Part shown: piece by piece, positions 7,712-17,225 of the stretch
Layout of the letters: every line of letters starts with the position of its first letter
Position numbering within the stretch: the first letter of the stretch is position 1
Assembly (NCBI GenBank): GCA_016721905.1
Contig: JADKHH010000003.1
Coordinates: 372,001-436,000, forward strand
Direction of reading: 5' to 3'
DNA length: 64,000 bases
Source of the DNA: Candidatus Opimibacter skivensis
Lineage (GTDB): Bacteria > Bacteroidota > Bacteroidia > Chitinophagales > Saprospiraceae
The notes under the pieces: model-generated
Database searches by the model: none
Seen by the model: the letters and a program-made list of their open reading frames with translations, nothing else
Told to the model about the DNA's origin: nothing
Made by a program: the position numbers and the translations under genes

Positions 7712-10030
7712 TTATAAAGAGACAGGTAGTTGGATGATAAATTCGGTGCCTTCACCTTCCGATGTATTTACTTTGATTTCTCCGCCATGTGCTTTGACAA
7801 TGTCATAACTTAAAGACAATCCAAGTCCAGTTCCCTGACCTGTGGGTTTAGTGGTAAAGAAAGGTTGGAATATCTTGTCGAGGATGTGAGCTGAGATGCC
7901 GGGGCCGTTGTCGGAGACGGAGATTTCAACAAACCTATTTGCTCCATCTGACCCCCTACCCCCTGGAAGGGGGAGTTGAAGTTTTGTTTGTACTGAAACG
8001 GTTGGTACGAACTCAGGTCCCCCTTCCAGGGGGTAGGGGGTCAGATGGGTCATTGTTTTATTCTTTTCACTAACGGCGTAAAACGCATTCGTGATCAAAT
8101 TCAGGATCACCCTCCCGATATCCTGGGGAATGACATTGACTAATCCGATGGAAGGATCATAATCCGTTTTCATCGTGGCATTGAAGGTTTTGTCTTTCGC
8201 GCGAAGGCCATGGTATGCGAGACGCAGGTATTCGTCTACAAGGGCATTGATGTCGGTTGGTTCTTTGACACCAGAGCTACTCCGGCTGTGTTGCAACATG
8301 CCCTTGACGATGGCATCCGCTCGTTTGCCATGCTCGGTTATTTTCTCTTGATTTTCTTTGATGTGCCTTGCAATGGATTTGACTTCGGGCAAGTTGCCTT
8401 TGTCAACCTCGTGATTCATTTCATCAATCAGCTCTGTGTTGACTTCAGAAAAGTTGTTGACGAAGTTCAATGGGTTTTGAATTTCGTGGGCAACACCTGC
8501 GGTGAGTTCGCCGAGGGAGGCCATTTTTTCGGATTGAATCAATTGAGCTTGAGTAGATTTTAGGGTAGAATGTGCGGCCTCAAGAGCATTGTATGCCTCT
8601 TTTAATTCTGCCGCTTTTTCTAATTCAACTTCCTTGCGCGCATTTTCCACTTCAAGAGCATGGGATTTTTGCGTTTGTACTTCCAGATTTTTATTGGTGT
8701 TGGAGATGGACAATGACAGGTAAAGGGACATGGAGATGAGGATGCCCAGGACGCCCACGAGATAGAGCATGCCATAGAAAAAGTGTAGCGAGAAATAGTG
8801 AAATACCAGCCCTGCGATGATCAATGCCAGAAGGCTGAACCCAAAAGTCATAAATCCGAATCCAATAATTTTAGCGCCTTGTTTCTTGCCGCGTATAGCA
8901 ACAACGACCACCCTGAGCATTTCGAAGATATAGAGGAGGAAGAGGATCAATATCAGGTAAGGGACTATTTTGCGTGTAAACCACGCTGCTATAGCCAATG
9001 CAAATGCTACCAGGGTAAAAACCCAGAATTGTTTTGGAATCTTTGGGTAAAAGAGGGCGTATAGAAACCTGATCCCAGTGAGCGGGGCCAATGCTGTATA
9101 TACCGGCCAAAGCCGTTTTAGGGTGAGAGCTGTCTGCAGTTCCACGGTGAAAAATGATTCATGTTCAAGGATACCCCAAAGCGCAATGACAAATGTGAAT
9201 ACAGCGAAGTAAAGGTTTGATCGGATCCTGCCGGCAAACAAGAATAGAAGAAAGTGAAGCAAGCTAAATGTAAGCGGTATGGCAATGGCTAGGATTTCAA
9301 TAGTTCTAAAGAACTTCAGATTGTTTATACCTTGTTGTATTGCTGTTGTGGCGTTTCCAATAGCAACAACAAATCCAAGATCTGTTATACCGGGAGGTCG
9401 GTTGTGGAGTAAACTGAAGGAAGAAAATCGAACAGAAATAACATGGGTTGATTGTGATAATATAACAAAACCCGGGTGTGTGGTTAATGTGTTTACCCCG
9501 GTTTCCGCATTGCCAGTGCTACCTACAATCCCATATTTCCTGACCAATTTGCCATCTAAGTATATTTCTGATGCACCTTTTTGAACGATATAAATAGCTA
9601 AGGGTTTGTTCCATAGCATTGAGTCAACGATCAAGTGAAGCCGGAACAAACCGGCACCTGGCCATCCACCTTTGGGGAGAGTGTCCATAGGCAATCTCGA
9701 TAGGGTTTCTTCCCAGGATGTATCATTAAAATCCGGACTGGTCCACTGATCCAGAGGATATGCATTGTCATCAGGGTGATATTTCCATATGCCATTGATG
9801 AGGATGCATGGATTGGATGTTGCTGAGGTTGAGACAGGCAGTGTGTCCTTTAGATAAAAGGTTGTATTGGTATCCTGGGCACACAACCTATTCAACACGA
9901 ATGGGTTCAACAGGAGGAGTGATACAAGCAGATATTTCATAAGCGGAGCTCCAGGAACCTTTTGCAGCCAAGCCTTATAGCCCCGGATATCGGTAAACAT
10001 GATAGCAGCAAGTTGACGGGTTGAAGACAT
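7712..10030 (-). CDS. 7TM-DISM-type sensor histidine kinase with a cyclase-derived N-terminal leader
   Basis: After a 30-residue leader (see 9941-10030) comes a signal peptide MKYLLVSLLLLNPFVLNRLCAQ. A galactose-binding-like extracellular domain (about residues 70-230, KYHPDDNAYPLDQW ... GASEIYLDGKLVRKYG) is followed by seven hydrophobic helices (about 235-450), a long coiled coil, and a HisKA/HATPase_c kinase with its His near residue 515 in GELTAGVAHEIQNP. The kinase core is intact (ITNAFYAV, DNGPGIS, GQGTGLGLSL). This is the 7TMR-DISM architecture: outside ligand, membrane relay, inside kinase. No receiver domain or adjacent regulator is present. The likely authentic start is the internal ATG at 9940, since the leader would displace the signal peptide. 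The ATPase domain carries the same translated inverted repeat as the kinase at 4988. Confidence 0.85.
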   Translation of the reverse strand: MSSTRQLAAIMFTDIRGYKAWLQKVPGAPLMKYLLVSLLLLNPFVLNRLCAQDTNTTFYLKDTLPVSTSATSNPCILINGIWKYHPDDNAYPLDQWTSPDFNDTSWEETLSRLPMDTLPKGGWPGAGLFRLHLIVDSMLWNKPLAIYIVQKGASEIYLDGKLVRKYGIVGSTGNAETGVNTLTTHPGFVILSQSTHVISVRFSSFSLLHNRPPGITDLGFVVAIGNATTAIQQGINNLKFFRTIEILAIAIPLTFSLLHFLLFLFAGRIRSNLYFAVFTFVIALWGILEHESFFTVELQTALTLKRLWPVYTALAPLTGIRFLYALFYPKIPKQFWVFTLVAFALAIAAWFTRKIVPYLILILFLLYIFEMLRVVVVAIRGKKQGAKIIGFGFMTFGFSLLALIIAGLVFHYFSLHFFYGMLYLVGVLGILISMSLYLSLSISNTNKNLEVQTQKSHALEVENARKEVELEKAAELKEAYNALEAAHSTLKSTQAQLIQSEKMASLGELTAGVAHEIQNPLNFVNNFSEVNTELIDEMNHEVDKGNLPEVKSIARHIKENQEKITEHGKRADAIVKGMLQHSRSSSGVKEPTDINALVDEYLRLAYHGLRAKDKTFNATMKTDYDPSIGLVNVIPQDIGRVILNLITNAFYAVSEKNKTMTHLTPYPLEGGPEFVPTVSVQTKLQLPLPGGRGSDGANRFVEISVSDNGPGISAHILDKIFQPFFTTKPTGQGTGLGLSLSYDIVKAHGGEIKVNTSEGEGTEFIIQLPVSL
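7944..8048. repeat. 31-bp-arm inverted repeat inside the kinase ATPase coding sequence
   Basis: Perfect arms at 7944-7974 and 8018-8048 (outer ends CCATCTGACCCCC / GGGGGTCAGATGG) flank 43 bp encoding the FVPTVSVQTK strand. This is the same insertion point and arm sequence as 5225-5313, but with longer perfect complementarity. The loop has diverged between copies while the arms have not. In mRNA it would form a very stable hairpin in the middle of the reading frame. Confidence 0.9.
9941..10030 (-). other. Orphan cyclase N-terminal leader fused in frame ahead of a kinase
   Basis: The 30 codons start MSSTRQLAAIMFTDIRGYKAW, matching the first 20 or so residues of class III cyclases in this window, then run without a stop into the kinase signal peptide. 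The homology with the minigene at 7474-7662 continues upstream through the untranslated leader and promoter. It looks like the 5' end of a former cyclase gene captured by, or left in front of, a kinase gene. Confidence 0.7.
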
Positions 10031-10047
10031 TCAGATCAGTTAATGCT

Positions 10048-10075
10048 GAAAGATAGTAAAATGCTTAAAGGCAAA
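10048..10075 (-). promoter_or_regulatory. Candidate promoter of the DISM kinase (cyclase-type module)
   Basis: Minus-strand TTTG (10075-10072) and TATCTTTC (10055-10048) are 16 bases apart, as at 7680-7707. The TTTG lies within a perfect 9-bp-stem palindrome at 10064-10084 (CTTAAAGGC / GCCTTTAAG), which could also be an operator. Confidence 0.35.
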
Positions 10076-10084
10076 GCCTTTAAG

Positions 10085-10165
10085 TTCGCGGAAGGGCGGA
10101 ATGTCGGAAGGGCAGAACGGCTGAATGGCAGAAAAAGCGGAAGGGGCAAAGAGCAGAGAGTATAG
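10085..10165. repeat. GA-rich low-complexity array between divergent kinase genes
   Basis: GCGGAAGGGCGGAATG- and GGCAGAA-type words run to about 10165. The rest of the spacer up to 10324 holds an imperfect inverted pair (GGTGACA near 10177, TGTCACC near 10199) and no obvious promoter box for the plus-strand kinase. A similar array lies upstream of the cyclase fusion gene (20156-20215). Confidence 0.6.
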
Positions 10166-10324
10166 GGGCTGTCAGGTGACACATATTTAAAAATTACCTG
10201 TCACCGAATACTCAACACTTAAAGGCTATTACTCACTAACAGGTAAAATTTTCGACTAAAAGCCTCAACTTAGTATGAAATACCTGAAGTATTGACGGAC
10301 GCTTGAAATAATCTGTTTGGCTTC

Positions 10325-12529
10325 ATGCGGAGAAACCTGGTCATCCTGTTGACAATATTGGTGAATGCACTCCTTTTCGCCCAGCTTCCTCCTGCCAGTT
10401 TCCATCAGCTCAGACGGGATGAAAAGCTAATGTCTTCCTTCTATCATTGCCTCGCTGAAGATGAATATGGCTTTATCTGGTTTGGTAGCCGCCATGGAGG
10501 AGGATTATACAGATATGATGGCTATGATCTTAAAACGTTCGTGGTTGATCCTTCAAAACTCCATCGCTCATTATCGAGTAATGAAATCAATACGGTTTTC
10601 AGCTATGCAGATGGCAAACTCTATATCGGAACCCATGGAGGTATGACCATACTGGACCTCGTTTCAGGTTCAATGCAGTGCTTTGCCGATGCGATTGACA
10701 AAGTGCCGGATTATACAACGTTCCTCGTAGAGCCTATCATACCTGATAGCACTTGTGAATGTACATGGTTTGGAACTGCTTACGGATTGTGCAGGTTGGA
10801 CTGGCAATCGGAGGCCATTGATTGTATGCTGCCCTCTAATCAAGCGGACCAGAGACAGATGCCTAAGCATATTATTGATATGGTCGTTGACCGGAGTGAT
10901 AAAAACCTCCTGTGGTTAGGTACAGCAGATGGATTCTTCAGTTACAACAAGGGTACTGGAGAATATGCCCATTACATTATTCCTGAAGCGCCGGGTATTG
11001 TCATCCTTGACTTGTACCAGGATAAGGAAGTAGATGTCTGGATAGCCGGTGATGCGGGCAAGGAAGCGCATGCGGGTAAATTGTTTCGATTTGCTCCTCT
11101 GACTGGTCATTTTGTTGAGTACAAATTGTCATTGCCGGGCAACGATCATGCACAAAGTGTTGGTGAGGTGTATAGTGTATTACCTGCAACAGATGCGGAT
11201 CAACTTTGGATATCCACTAAGAACAGTGTAGGCCTGCTCAATAAGCATAATGGAGAATACCAAGCCTGGACCTATGACCCTGCACGTCCGGATGGTTTGC
11301 TCCCGAATGAATTCTTCCGTGCGATGCTCGCAGACCGTCATGGTCGTTTATGGATCAGCTCATGGCAAGGGATCCAATATGCCAGAAATGCTTTCGTCAG
11401 GTCGGAGAGACCCGTATTTATACCAAAAGTTTGCATTACAGATGTACAGGTTTCAAATGCGCGAGCTGATGTGGTAAAGCCGCTTCTCTACCATCAATCA
11501 CTAGATCTCCAGGATGATCAACGTGATATTACTATCCGTTATGTCTTGCCTAATCCACTTCACGCGGAGAATGTTACTTATCAATACCAGCTTCAAGGAT
11601 GGGATAAGGAATGGGTGACCAGTGATCAGCGCCTTGTTCAATACACCCGATTACATGGCGGCCGGTATACCTTCCTGATCAGAGGTAGAGAAGGTAACGG
11701 TGAGTGGGGCGAAGTCACCAGTCTGCCGATTGAGGTCGAACGGAAGCTCACAGAATATGGCTGGTTCTGGGTGATGGGAGCGTTGCTCCTTGGCGGTATG
11801 TTGTTTGGGACAAACCGTTACCTGATGTCCCGCACGAGAAAGGAGGAACAATTGAAATCGGATTTCAATAAGAAGGTGACTGAAATTGAAATGCAGGCTT
11901 TGAGGGCGCAGATGAATCCACATTTCCTGTTCAACAGCCTGAACTCTATCAAGTATTATGCCCTTAGTAAAGACAAGGAAGCGACTGCAGATTATCTCAC
12001 CAAATTTTCTTCATTGGTCAGGACGATTTTAAATAATTCCAAATCCCACACCATCAGCATTAAGGATGAACTGGAAGCATTGCGCTTGTATATTGAAATC
12101 GAACATTTACGTCTGGAGGGAAAATTTGATTATTCCTTTGATGTTGATACGAGTATCCGCGTCGAACAAGCCCAGGTGCCGCCCATGATCCTACAACCGT
12201 TTGTAGAGAATGCCATATGGCATGGGCTGATGCGCAAAACCGCCGGCGGAAAGCTAATCGTCCAGGTTAAGGATTTGGGGACATCGATTCAGTGTGTTAT
12301 CGAGGATAATGGCATTGGAAGAAAGAAGGCCCTGGAGCTGAAAGGCAATGGACCCGGGCACAAAAAATCCATGGGCATACAGATTACGGGTGACCGGATA
12401 TCGATGATCAACCGTATTTATGGGATCGATACGAAAGTTCATATTATTGACCTGGTCAACGCAAGGGGTGAGGCGGAGGGAACACGTGTGGTGATCAATA
12501 TTCCGCTGATCAATGAAGATGCTTCGTAA
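10325..12529 (+). CDS. Two-component-propeller LytS-type sensor histidine kinase
   Basis: A signal peptide (MRRNLVILLTILVNALLFAQ) leads into two-component-regulator propeller repeats (about residues 25-390, with EDEYGFIWFGSRHGGGLYRYDG and DRHGRLWISSW). A Y_Y_Y domain follows (about 410-475), then one membrane helix (about 480-503) and a His_kinase (PF06580-type) region with MNPHFLFNSLNSIKYY. The HATPase region ends the protein, with FVENAIWHGL and EDNGIGRKKA. This is the Bacteroidota periplasmic-propeller kinase architecture, often tied to polysaccharide or envelope cues; the ligand here is unknown. The response regulator begins 9 bases after the stop, so the two form a cognate operon. Confidence 0.93.
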   Translation: MRRNLVILLTILVNALLFAQLPPASFHQLRRDEKLMSSFYHCLAEDEYGFIWFGSRHGGGLYRYDGYDLKTFVVDPSKLHRSLSSNEINTVFSYADGKLYIGTHGGMTILDLVSGSMQCFADAIDKVPDYTTFLVEPIIPDSTCECTWFGTAYGLCRLDWQSEAIDCMLPSNQADQRQMPKHIIDMVVDRSDKNLLWLGTADGFFSYNKGTGEYAHYIIPEAPGIVILDLYQDKEVDVWIAGDAGKEAHAGKLFRFAPLTGHFVEYKLSLPGNDHAQSVGEVYSVLPATDADQLWISTKNSVGLLNKHNGEYQAWTYDPARPDGLLPNEFFRAMLADRHGRLWISSWQGIQYARNAFVRSERPVFIPKVCITDVQVSNARADVVKPLLYHQSLDLQDDQRDITIRYVLPNPLHAENVTYQYQLQGWDKEWVTSDQRLVQYTRLHGGRYTFLIRGREGNGEWGEVTSLPIEVERKLTEYGWFWVMGALLLGGMLFGTNRYLMSRTRKEEQLKSDFNKKVTEIEMQALRAQMNPHFLFNSLNSIKYYALSKDKEATADYLTKFSSLVRTILNNSKSHTISIKDELEALRLYIEIEHLRLEGKFDYSFDVDTSIRVEQAQVPPMILQPFVENAIWHGLMRKTAGGKLIVQVKDLGTSIQCVIEDNGIGRKKALELKGNGPGHKKSMGIQITGDRISMINRIYGIDTKVHIIDLVNARGEAEGTRVVINIPLINEDAS

Positions 12530-12538
12530 ATTTGGAAA

Positions 12539-13291
12539 ATGGATACGATCAAGGCCATAATCGTTGATGACGAAAATCACTGTGTCCATACACTGCGCTA
12601 TGAGTTGTCAAAGCATTGTCCACACGTGGAAGTCATAGGTGTGGCCTTGTCCGGTGAAGAAGCTATTGACAAGATCAATGACCTTCATCCTGATCTTGTA
12701 TTCATGGATATAGAAATGCCTGGCATGAGTGGATTTGATGTTCTGCACAGGCTTAGTCCGGTCACCTTCAACATTATATTTGTGACAGCATACGATCAGT
12801 ATGCTATTCAGGCCTTTCGATATGCGGCACTTGATTACCTCCTGAAGCCTGTTACATGGGAGCAACTGAAAGAAGCGGTCAGCAGGGTCGGAAGCTATCA
12901 TCCCATCGCCCAGGATGACAGCAGGCTGGACATCCTGATGCACAATCTGCGGGACGGCCTCAAATCTCCGAGGATAGTGCTTCCTTCCAGCAGGGGTATG
13001 GACTTTGTCAATACAGAAGACATCCTTTATTGCTCATCAGAAAGCAACTATACGCATCTCAGTATGCGGGATGGAAAGAAATACACCTACGCTAAAACCT
13101 TAAAGGAGGTGGAGCATCTGCTCGAAAACCATGGGTTTTTCAGGATACATCAGTCTTATCTCATTCAGTTGAGCCATATACAGCGTTACCTCAGGGATGA
13201 CGGAGGATATGTCGTCATGGCCGATGGCTTTCACATTCCCATTGCTAAGAGGAGAAAGGAGGAATTTATGGCCTTGCTCAAGCATGAATAG
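12539..13291 (+). CDS. LytTR-family response regulator
   Basis: This 250-residue protein has a receiver domain at 1-120 and a LytTR DNA-binding domain at about 145-245. The receiver shows the acidic pair in VDDEN, phosphoacceptor Asp57 in DLVFMDIEMPGM, a Thr in FVTAY and Lys in DYLLKPV. The DNA-binding part has the family signature ILYCSSESNYTHL and the RIHQSYLIQL segment. It follows the LytS-type kinase gene by 9 bases, a classical cognate pair. LytTR regulators bind direct repeats; targets cannot be read here, though the giant surface protein starting 115 bases downstream on the same strand is a natural candidate. Confidence 0.95.
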   Translation: MDTIKAIIVDDENHCVHTLRYELSKHCPHVEVIGVALSGEEAIDKINDLHPDLVFMDIEMPGMSGFDVLHRLSPVTFNIIFVTAYDQYAIQAFRYAALDYLLKPVTWEQLKEAVSRVGSYHPIAQDDSRLDILMHNLRDGLKSPRIVLPSSRGMDFVNTEDILYCSSESNYTHLSMRDGKKYTYAKTLKEVEHLLENHGFFRIHQSYLIQLSHIQRYLRDDGGYVVMADGFHIPIAKRRKEEFMALLKHE

Positions 13292-13405
13292 CATAGTAAG
13301 TAAATCCGTACTCAATAGGTGCGCCCGTTCACTCAATGGTTCCTGACCGAATGTCATCTGGCTCTTGATCATCCATTATAAAGGGGCGAGATTAGAAAGC
13401 AAAAC

Positions 13406-16400
13406 ATGTGGTCAAAACGCATACTCTGCTTGCTTCCGGTTATTCTGGGTTTTAGCTGGGCAGTAATCCAGGCTCAATCTGTAGGGATCAATACGGATGG
13501 GCTTTCTCCTGATGCGAGTGCTTTGCTGGATGTCAGGAGTACCGAGAAGGGTTTTTTATTGCCGAGGATGACACAGGCGCAGCGGATGGCTATTGCCCTC
13601 CCTGCTGCCGGATTATTGGTATACCAAACCAATGCTAGTCAGGGATTCTATTATAATGCCGGTACATCAGGAGCACCTGAATGGATAAAGCTTACGACTA
13701 CATCAGCAACATGGAATACTTCAGGAAATGCAGGGATTGATCCGGCCATCCATTTTCTAGGGACCACCAGTAATGCGGACCTCGTCTTTAAAAGGCATAA
13801 TATCATCGCCGGAAGGATAGATAGTGATTTGGGAAATACCTCTTTTGGATTGAGCTCGCTTTCCATAAATACCACGGGTTATAATAATGTGGCCATTGGT
13901 GAGTATGTTTTAGGGAGTAATACCACGGGTGTTCAAAATACAGCATTGGGTTCCAGTGCTTTGGCTGCAAATTCAACTGGAAGCTTTAACACAGCCATAG
14001 GCTATGGTGTATTAAGCCAAAGTGAATCAGGCGTTCTTAATACAGCACTGGGTTACGCGGCACTAAGTTTAAATACAGAGGGGGACAACAACGTCAGCAT
14101 TGGGGCATATGCGTTAAATTTAAATACAATTGGATATGATAATATTGCGATCGGGTATAATGCGATGTATCAAAATATTGATGGGTTTTCAAATGTGGCA
14201 GTAGGTGCATCCGCCTTGTATGCCAATACCACCGGAAGATATAATACGGCAACTGGTTTTTCTGCATTAAACCATAATACAACAGGAATTGGTAATACGG
14301 CCTTAGGACTTGACGCGCTATCTGCTAATACTACCGGAAATTCAAATGTTGCTATAGGTCGAGAGGCGTTGTATTACAATTCCAACCGGAGTAACCTGGT
14401 CGCGGTAGGTGATTCATCTTTATTAAAAAATGGAACCGATGCAACCCAGTTCTGGCACGGAACCGAAAATACAGGCATCGGCTCAAAATCATTATTAAAT
14501 AATACCATCGGAAATAAAAATACAGCCGTGGGACACCAGGCTATGTTTTCCACTAATACCGGATACCATAATACAGCTGGTGGAGCACAAGCGCTTTACG
14601 CAAATACCAGTGGGGCACATAACTCAGCTTTTGGCGCAAAATCACTTTATTCCAATACAATTGGTATTTCTAATGTAGCCATAGGTACGGAATCACTATA
14701 TGGTAATACAGAGCGAAGCAATCTTGTAGCAATCGGTGATTCAGCTTTAATGAATAATGGCATAGGTGCTACAATGGCATTTGAGGGTTCAAAAAATACG
14801 GCCATTGGTTCCAAAGCACTTCATGCCAATACCATAGGATTCGGAAATACGGCTACCGGTTATCAAAGTTTATATTCCAATTCCAGTGGTAATTATAATA
14901 CGGCGTTTGGCATAACTTCCCTCCATACAAATACTGAGGGTTATGAAAATACGGCCGTTGGGTACAGTGCTTTGCTGCTAAATACAACAGGTGGAAACAA
15001 TACGGCGGTTGGAAGTGGTGCTTTGCTTGTCAATTCCACTGGCCATTCAAATGTGGCTATTGGCTCCAGGGCATTATTGAATAATACTGATCGTAGCAAC
15101 ATAGTGGCTGTTGGCGATTCGGCTTTGTTTAACAATGGGATTGGTGCTACCTACTCCTTTGAATCAACCGGTAATACGGCTGTTGGTTCAAAAAGTCTCT
15201 TTGCCAATACCACAGGCCTGGCCAATACAGCTGTCGGATATCTCTCGCTCACAAATAATACTACCGGCGAAAGAAATACGGCTCTTGGGTATATTTCCAT
15301 GTATGATAACACCACTGGATCCGCGAATGTGGCGATAGGGCAGTATGCGCTTGTGTCCAATACCTCGGGTTATGCTAATGTGGCTATCGGTTCAAGGGCA
15401 TTGGTCAGTAGCAGCGACCGCAGCAATCTTGTTGCCGTGGGGGATTCGGCTTTATACAATAATGGCGTTGGTGCAACATTTTCTTTTGAGGCTATACGAA
15501 ATACAGCTGTGGGTTCAAAGGCAGGATATTCAAGCACAACTGCTTCAGGTAATACATTCATGGGTGCTTATTCCGGATATTCAACAACTTCAGGAGAAGT
15601 TAATACCGCTATAGGGCATTCGGCTTTTTTTACCAATTCTACAGGAGATGAAAATACGGCCGTTGGAGATATTGCGCTATATGCTAATAGCACAGGCGAA
15701 CAGAATACGGCTATTGGCAGACGTGCCCTCTATTCTAATGCTGCTGGTTCTGGTAATACAGGAATAGGTTTGAGTGCATTACACAATAATTTATCAGGGT
15801 ATTCAAATGTGGGTGTAGGCATAAGTGCATTGTATCATAATACAACTGCAAATAGTATAGTAGCTGTGGGGGATTCGGCTTTATTTCATAATACAACCAA
15901 ACTTTTTAATACAGCCATAGGTTCAAAAGCACTCTTTTCGAATACTTTAGGTGATTATAATACAGGCGTTGGATTTCATTCACTTGAGAATAATTCTGGA
16001 GGGAAGGATAACACGGCACTAGGTAGTCATTCCTTATTAAATAATACAACAGGCAATGGAAATACAGCTACTGGAAGTATTGCGTTATTTTTCAATACAA
16101 CAGGTAAAGGAAATACAGCTATTGGAAGTGGGGCAATGCAATCAAATTCCTCAGGCAATTCTAATGTGGGTATTGGACAGGAAGTGATGCGTGATAATGT
16201 AACTGGATATTGCAATATTGGCATTGGGTCTTATGCCCTTCGCGATAACCAAAATCGCAATAACCTTGTCGCCGTCGGGGATTCGGCTTTGTTAAATAAT
16301 GGCAATGGAGCTAGTGAGCTCTGGCATGCGAAATCAAATACGGCTGTTGGTTCAAAAGCATTAATGTCAAATTCAATCGGTGATAGTAATACGGCATTTG

Positions 16401-17221
16401 GTTGCCAAAGTGTACATAGCAACACGAATGGATATCAAAACACGGCATTGGGTGCATTTGCATTAAAAAATAATACGACAGGTGATGATAATACAGCTGT
16501 TGGCAATATAAGTGCATTAAGCACGACGATTGGCTGGCAAAATACGGCCATTGGTTCTCTTGCTATGACAGCCAATCAAAGCGGCTCTTACAATACATCA
16601 GTAGGCTACAACACAGGACCTAATGGGACGGCCTATCAAAACACGACTTGCCTGGGTGTCGATGCCCTTGCTAATGGTAATAATATGGTCCGGATCGGAA
16701 ACAGTTTTGTGACATCAATTGGTGGACAAGTTGGATGGACCGCTTTAAGTGATGGACGTTTTAAGGAGTTTGTTCAGGAAGATGTACCCGGCCTGAGTTT
16801 TATTTCGCAATTGCGACCAGTAACCTACCGCCTCAACCGCGAAAAAATCAATGACTTCAATGGAGTGAATGATCGCAGGAGTGTATTAGCAGCTGATCGC
16901 CATGAGCCCATACCATTTATTGAGGGCGATACATACTCTGAAACAACAACAGGGTTTATTGCGCAAGAAGTGGAAGCTGCAGCCAATAATCTTGGATTTG
17001 ATTTTAGTGGTGTAGACAAGCCAAAAACTGAAAATGATTTCTATGGCCTCCGGTATGCAGAGTTTGTAGTGCCCCTCGTCAAAGCAGTCCAGGAGCAACA
17101 ACAGCAAATTGAACTTTTAAAACAGGAAAACGAGTTGCTCAAATCCGCTGTACAGGAACTAAAGGAATTGGTTTTGAAATCAAATAAAATCGAAAACGTA
17201 TCCGGTCCACCTGGTAACTGA
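13406..17221 (+). CDS. Giant repetitive surface protein with C-terminal S74 intramolecular chaperone
   Basis: The signal peptide (residues 1-23) is followed by SVGINTDGLSPDASALLDV and GFLLPRMT, a segment common at the start of Bacteroidota surface fibres. About 900 residues of head-like repeats then run with a period of 17 residues (N-x-A-x-G-x-x-A-L-x-x-N-T-x-G), interrupted by a larger unit starting SNLVAVGDSAL that recurs at least six times. The C-terminus holds an S74/endosialidase-type chaperone domain (LSDGRFKEFVQED, LRPVTYRLN, GFIAQEVEAA, YAEFVVPLVKAVQEQ) and a terminal coiled coil. In phage tail spikes this domain trimerises the fibre and cleaves itself off at a Ser; SD near the domain start is consistent. 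No T9SS signal is present, so the export route past the outer membrane is unclear. Probable role: adhesion. Confidence 0.88.
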   Translation: MWSKRILCLLPVILGFSWAVIQAQSVGINTDGLSPDASALLDVRSTEKGFLLPRMTQAQRMAIALPAAGLLVYQTNASQGFYYNAGTSGAPEWIKLTTTSATWNTSGNAGIDPAIHFLGTTSNADLVFKRHNIIAGRIDSDLGNTSFGLSSLSINTTGYNNVAIGEYVLGSNTTGVQNTALGSSALAANSTGSFNTAIGYGVLSQSESGVLNTALGYAALSLNTEGDNNVSIGAYALNLNTIGYDNIAIGYNAMYQNIDGFSNVAVGASALYANTTGRYNTATGFSALNHNTTGIGNTALGLDALSANTTGNSNVAIGREALYYNSNRSNLVAVGDSSLLKNGTDATQFWHGTENTGIGSKSLLNNTIGNKNTAVGHQAMFSTNTGYHNTAGGAQALYANTSGAHNSAFGAKSLYSNTIGISNVAIGTESLYGNTERSNLVAIGDSALMNNGIGATMAFEGSKNTAIGSKALHANTIGFGNTATGYQSLYSNSSGNYNTAFGITSLHTNTEGYENTAVGYSALLLNTTGGNNTAVGSGALLVNSTGHSNVAIGSRALLNNTDRSNIVAVGDSALFNNGIGATYSFESTGNTAVGSKSLFANTTGLANTAVGYLSLTNNTTGERNTALGYISMYDNTTGSANVAIGQYALVSNTSGYANVAIGSRALVSSSDRSNLVAVGDSALYNNGVGATFSFEAIRNTAVGSKAGYSSTTASGNTFMGAYSGYSTTSGEVNTAIGHSAFFTNSTGDENTAVGDIALYANSTGEQNTAIGRRALYSNAAGSGNTGIGLSALHNNLSGYSNVGVGISALYHNTTANSIVAVGDSALFHNTTKLFNTAIGSKALFSNTLGDYNTGVGFHSLENNSGGKDNTALGSHSLLNNTTGNGNTATGSIALFFNTTGKGNTAIGSGAMQSNSSGNSNVGIGQEVMRDNVTGYCNIGIGSYALRDNQNRNNLVAVGDSALLNNGNGASELWHAKSNTAVGSKALMSNSIGDSNTAFGCQSVHSNTNGYQNTALGAFALKNNTTGDDNTAVGNISALSTTIGWQNTAIGSLAMTANQSGSYNTSVGYNTGPNGTAYQNTTCLGVDALANGNNMVRIGNSFVTSIGGQVGWTALSDGRFKEFVQEDVPGLSFISQLRPVTYRLNREKINDFNGVNDRRSVLAADRHEPIPFIEGDTYSETTTGFIAQEVEAAANNLGFDFSGVDKPKTENDFYGLRYAEFVVPLVKAVQEQQQQIELLKQENELLKSAVQELKELVLKSNKIENVSGPPGN

Positions 17222-17225
17222 ATAA

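Noticed and set aside
13850..16620. Antisense ORFs of 60-90 codons across the surface-fibre gene
   Set aside because: They follow the repeat period of the plus-strand gene and have no signals of their own, so they are shadows of the repeats.
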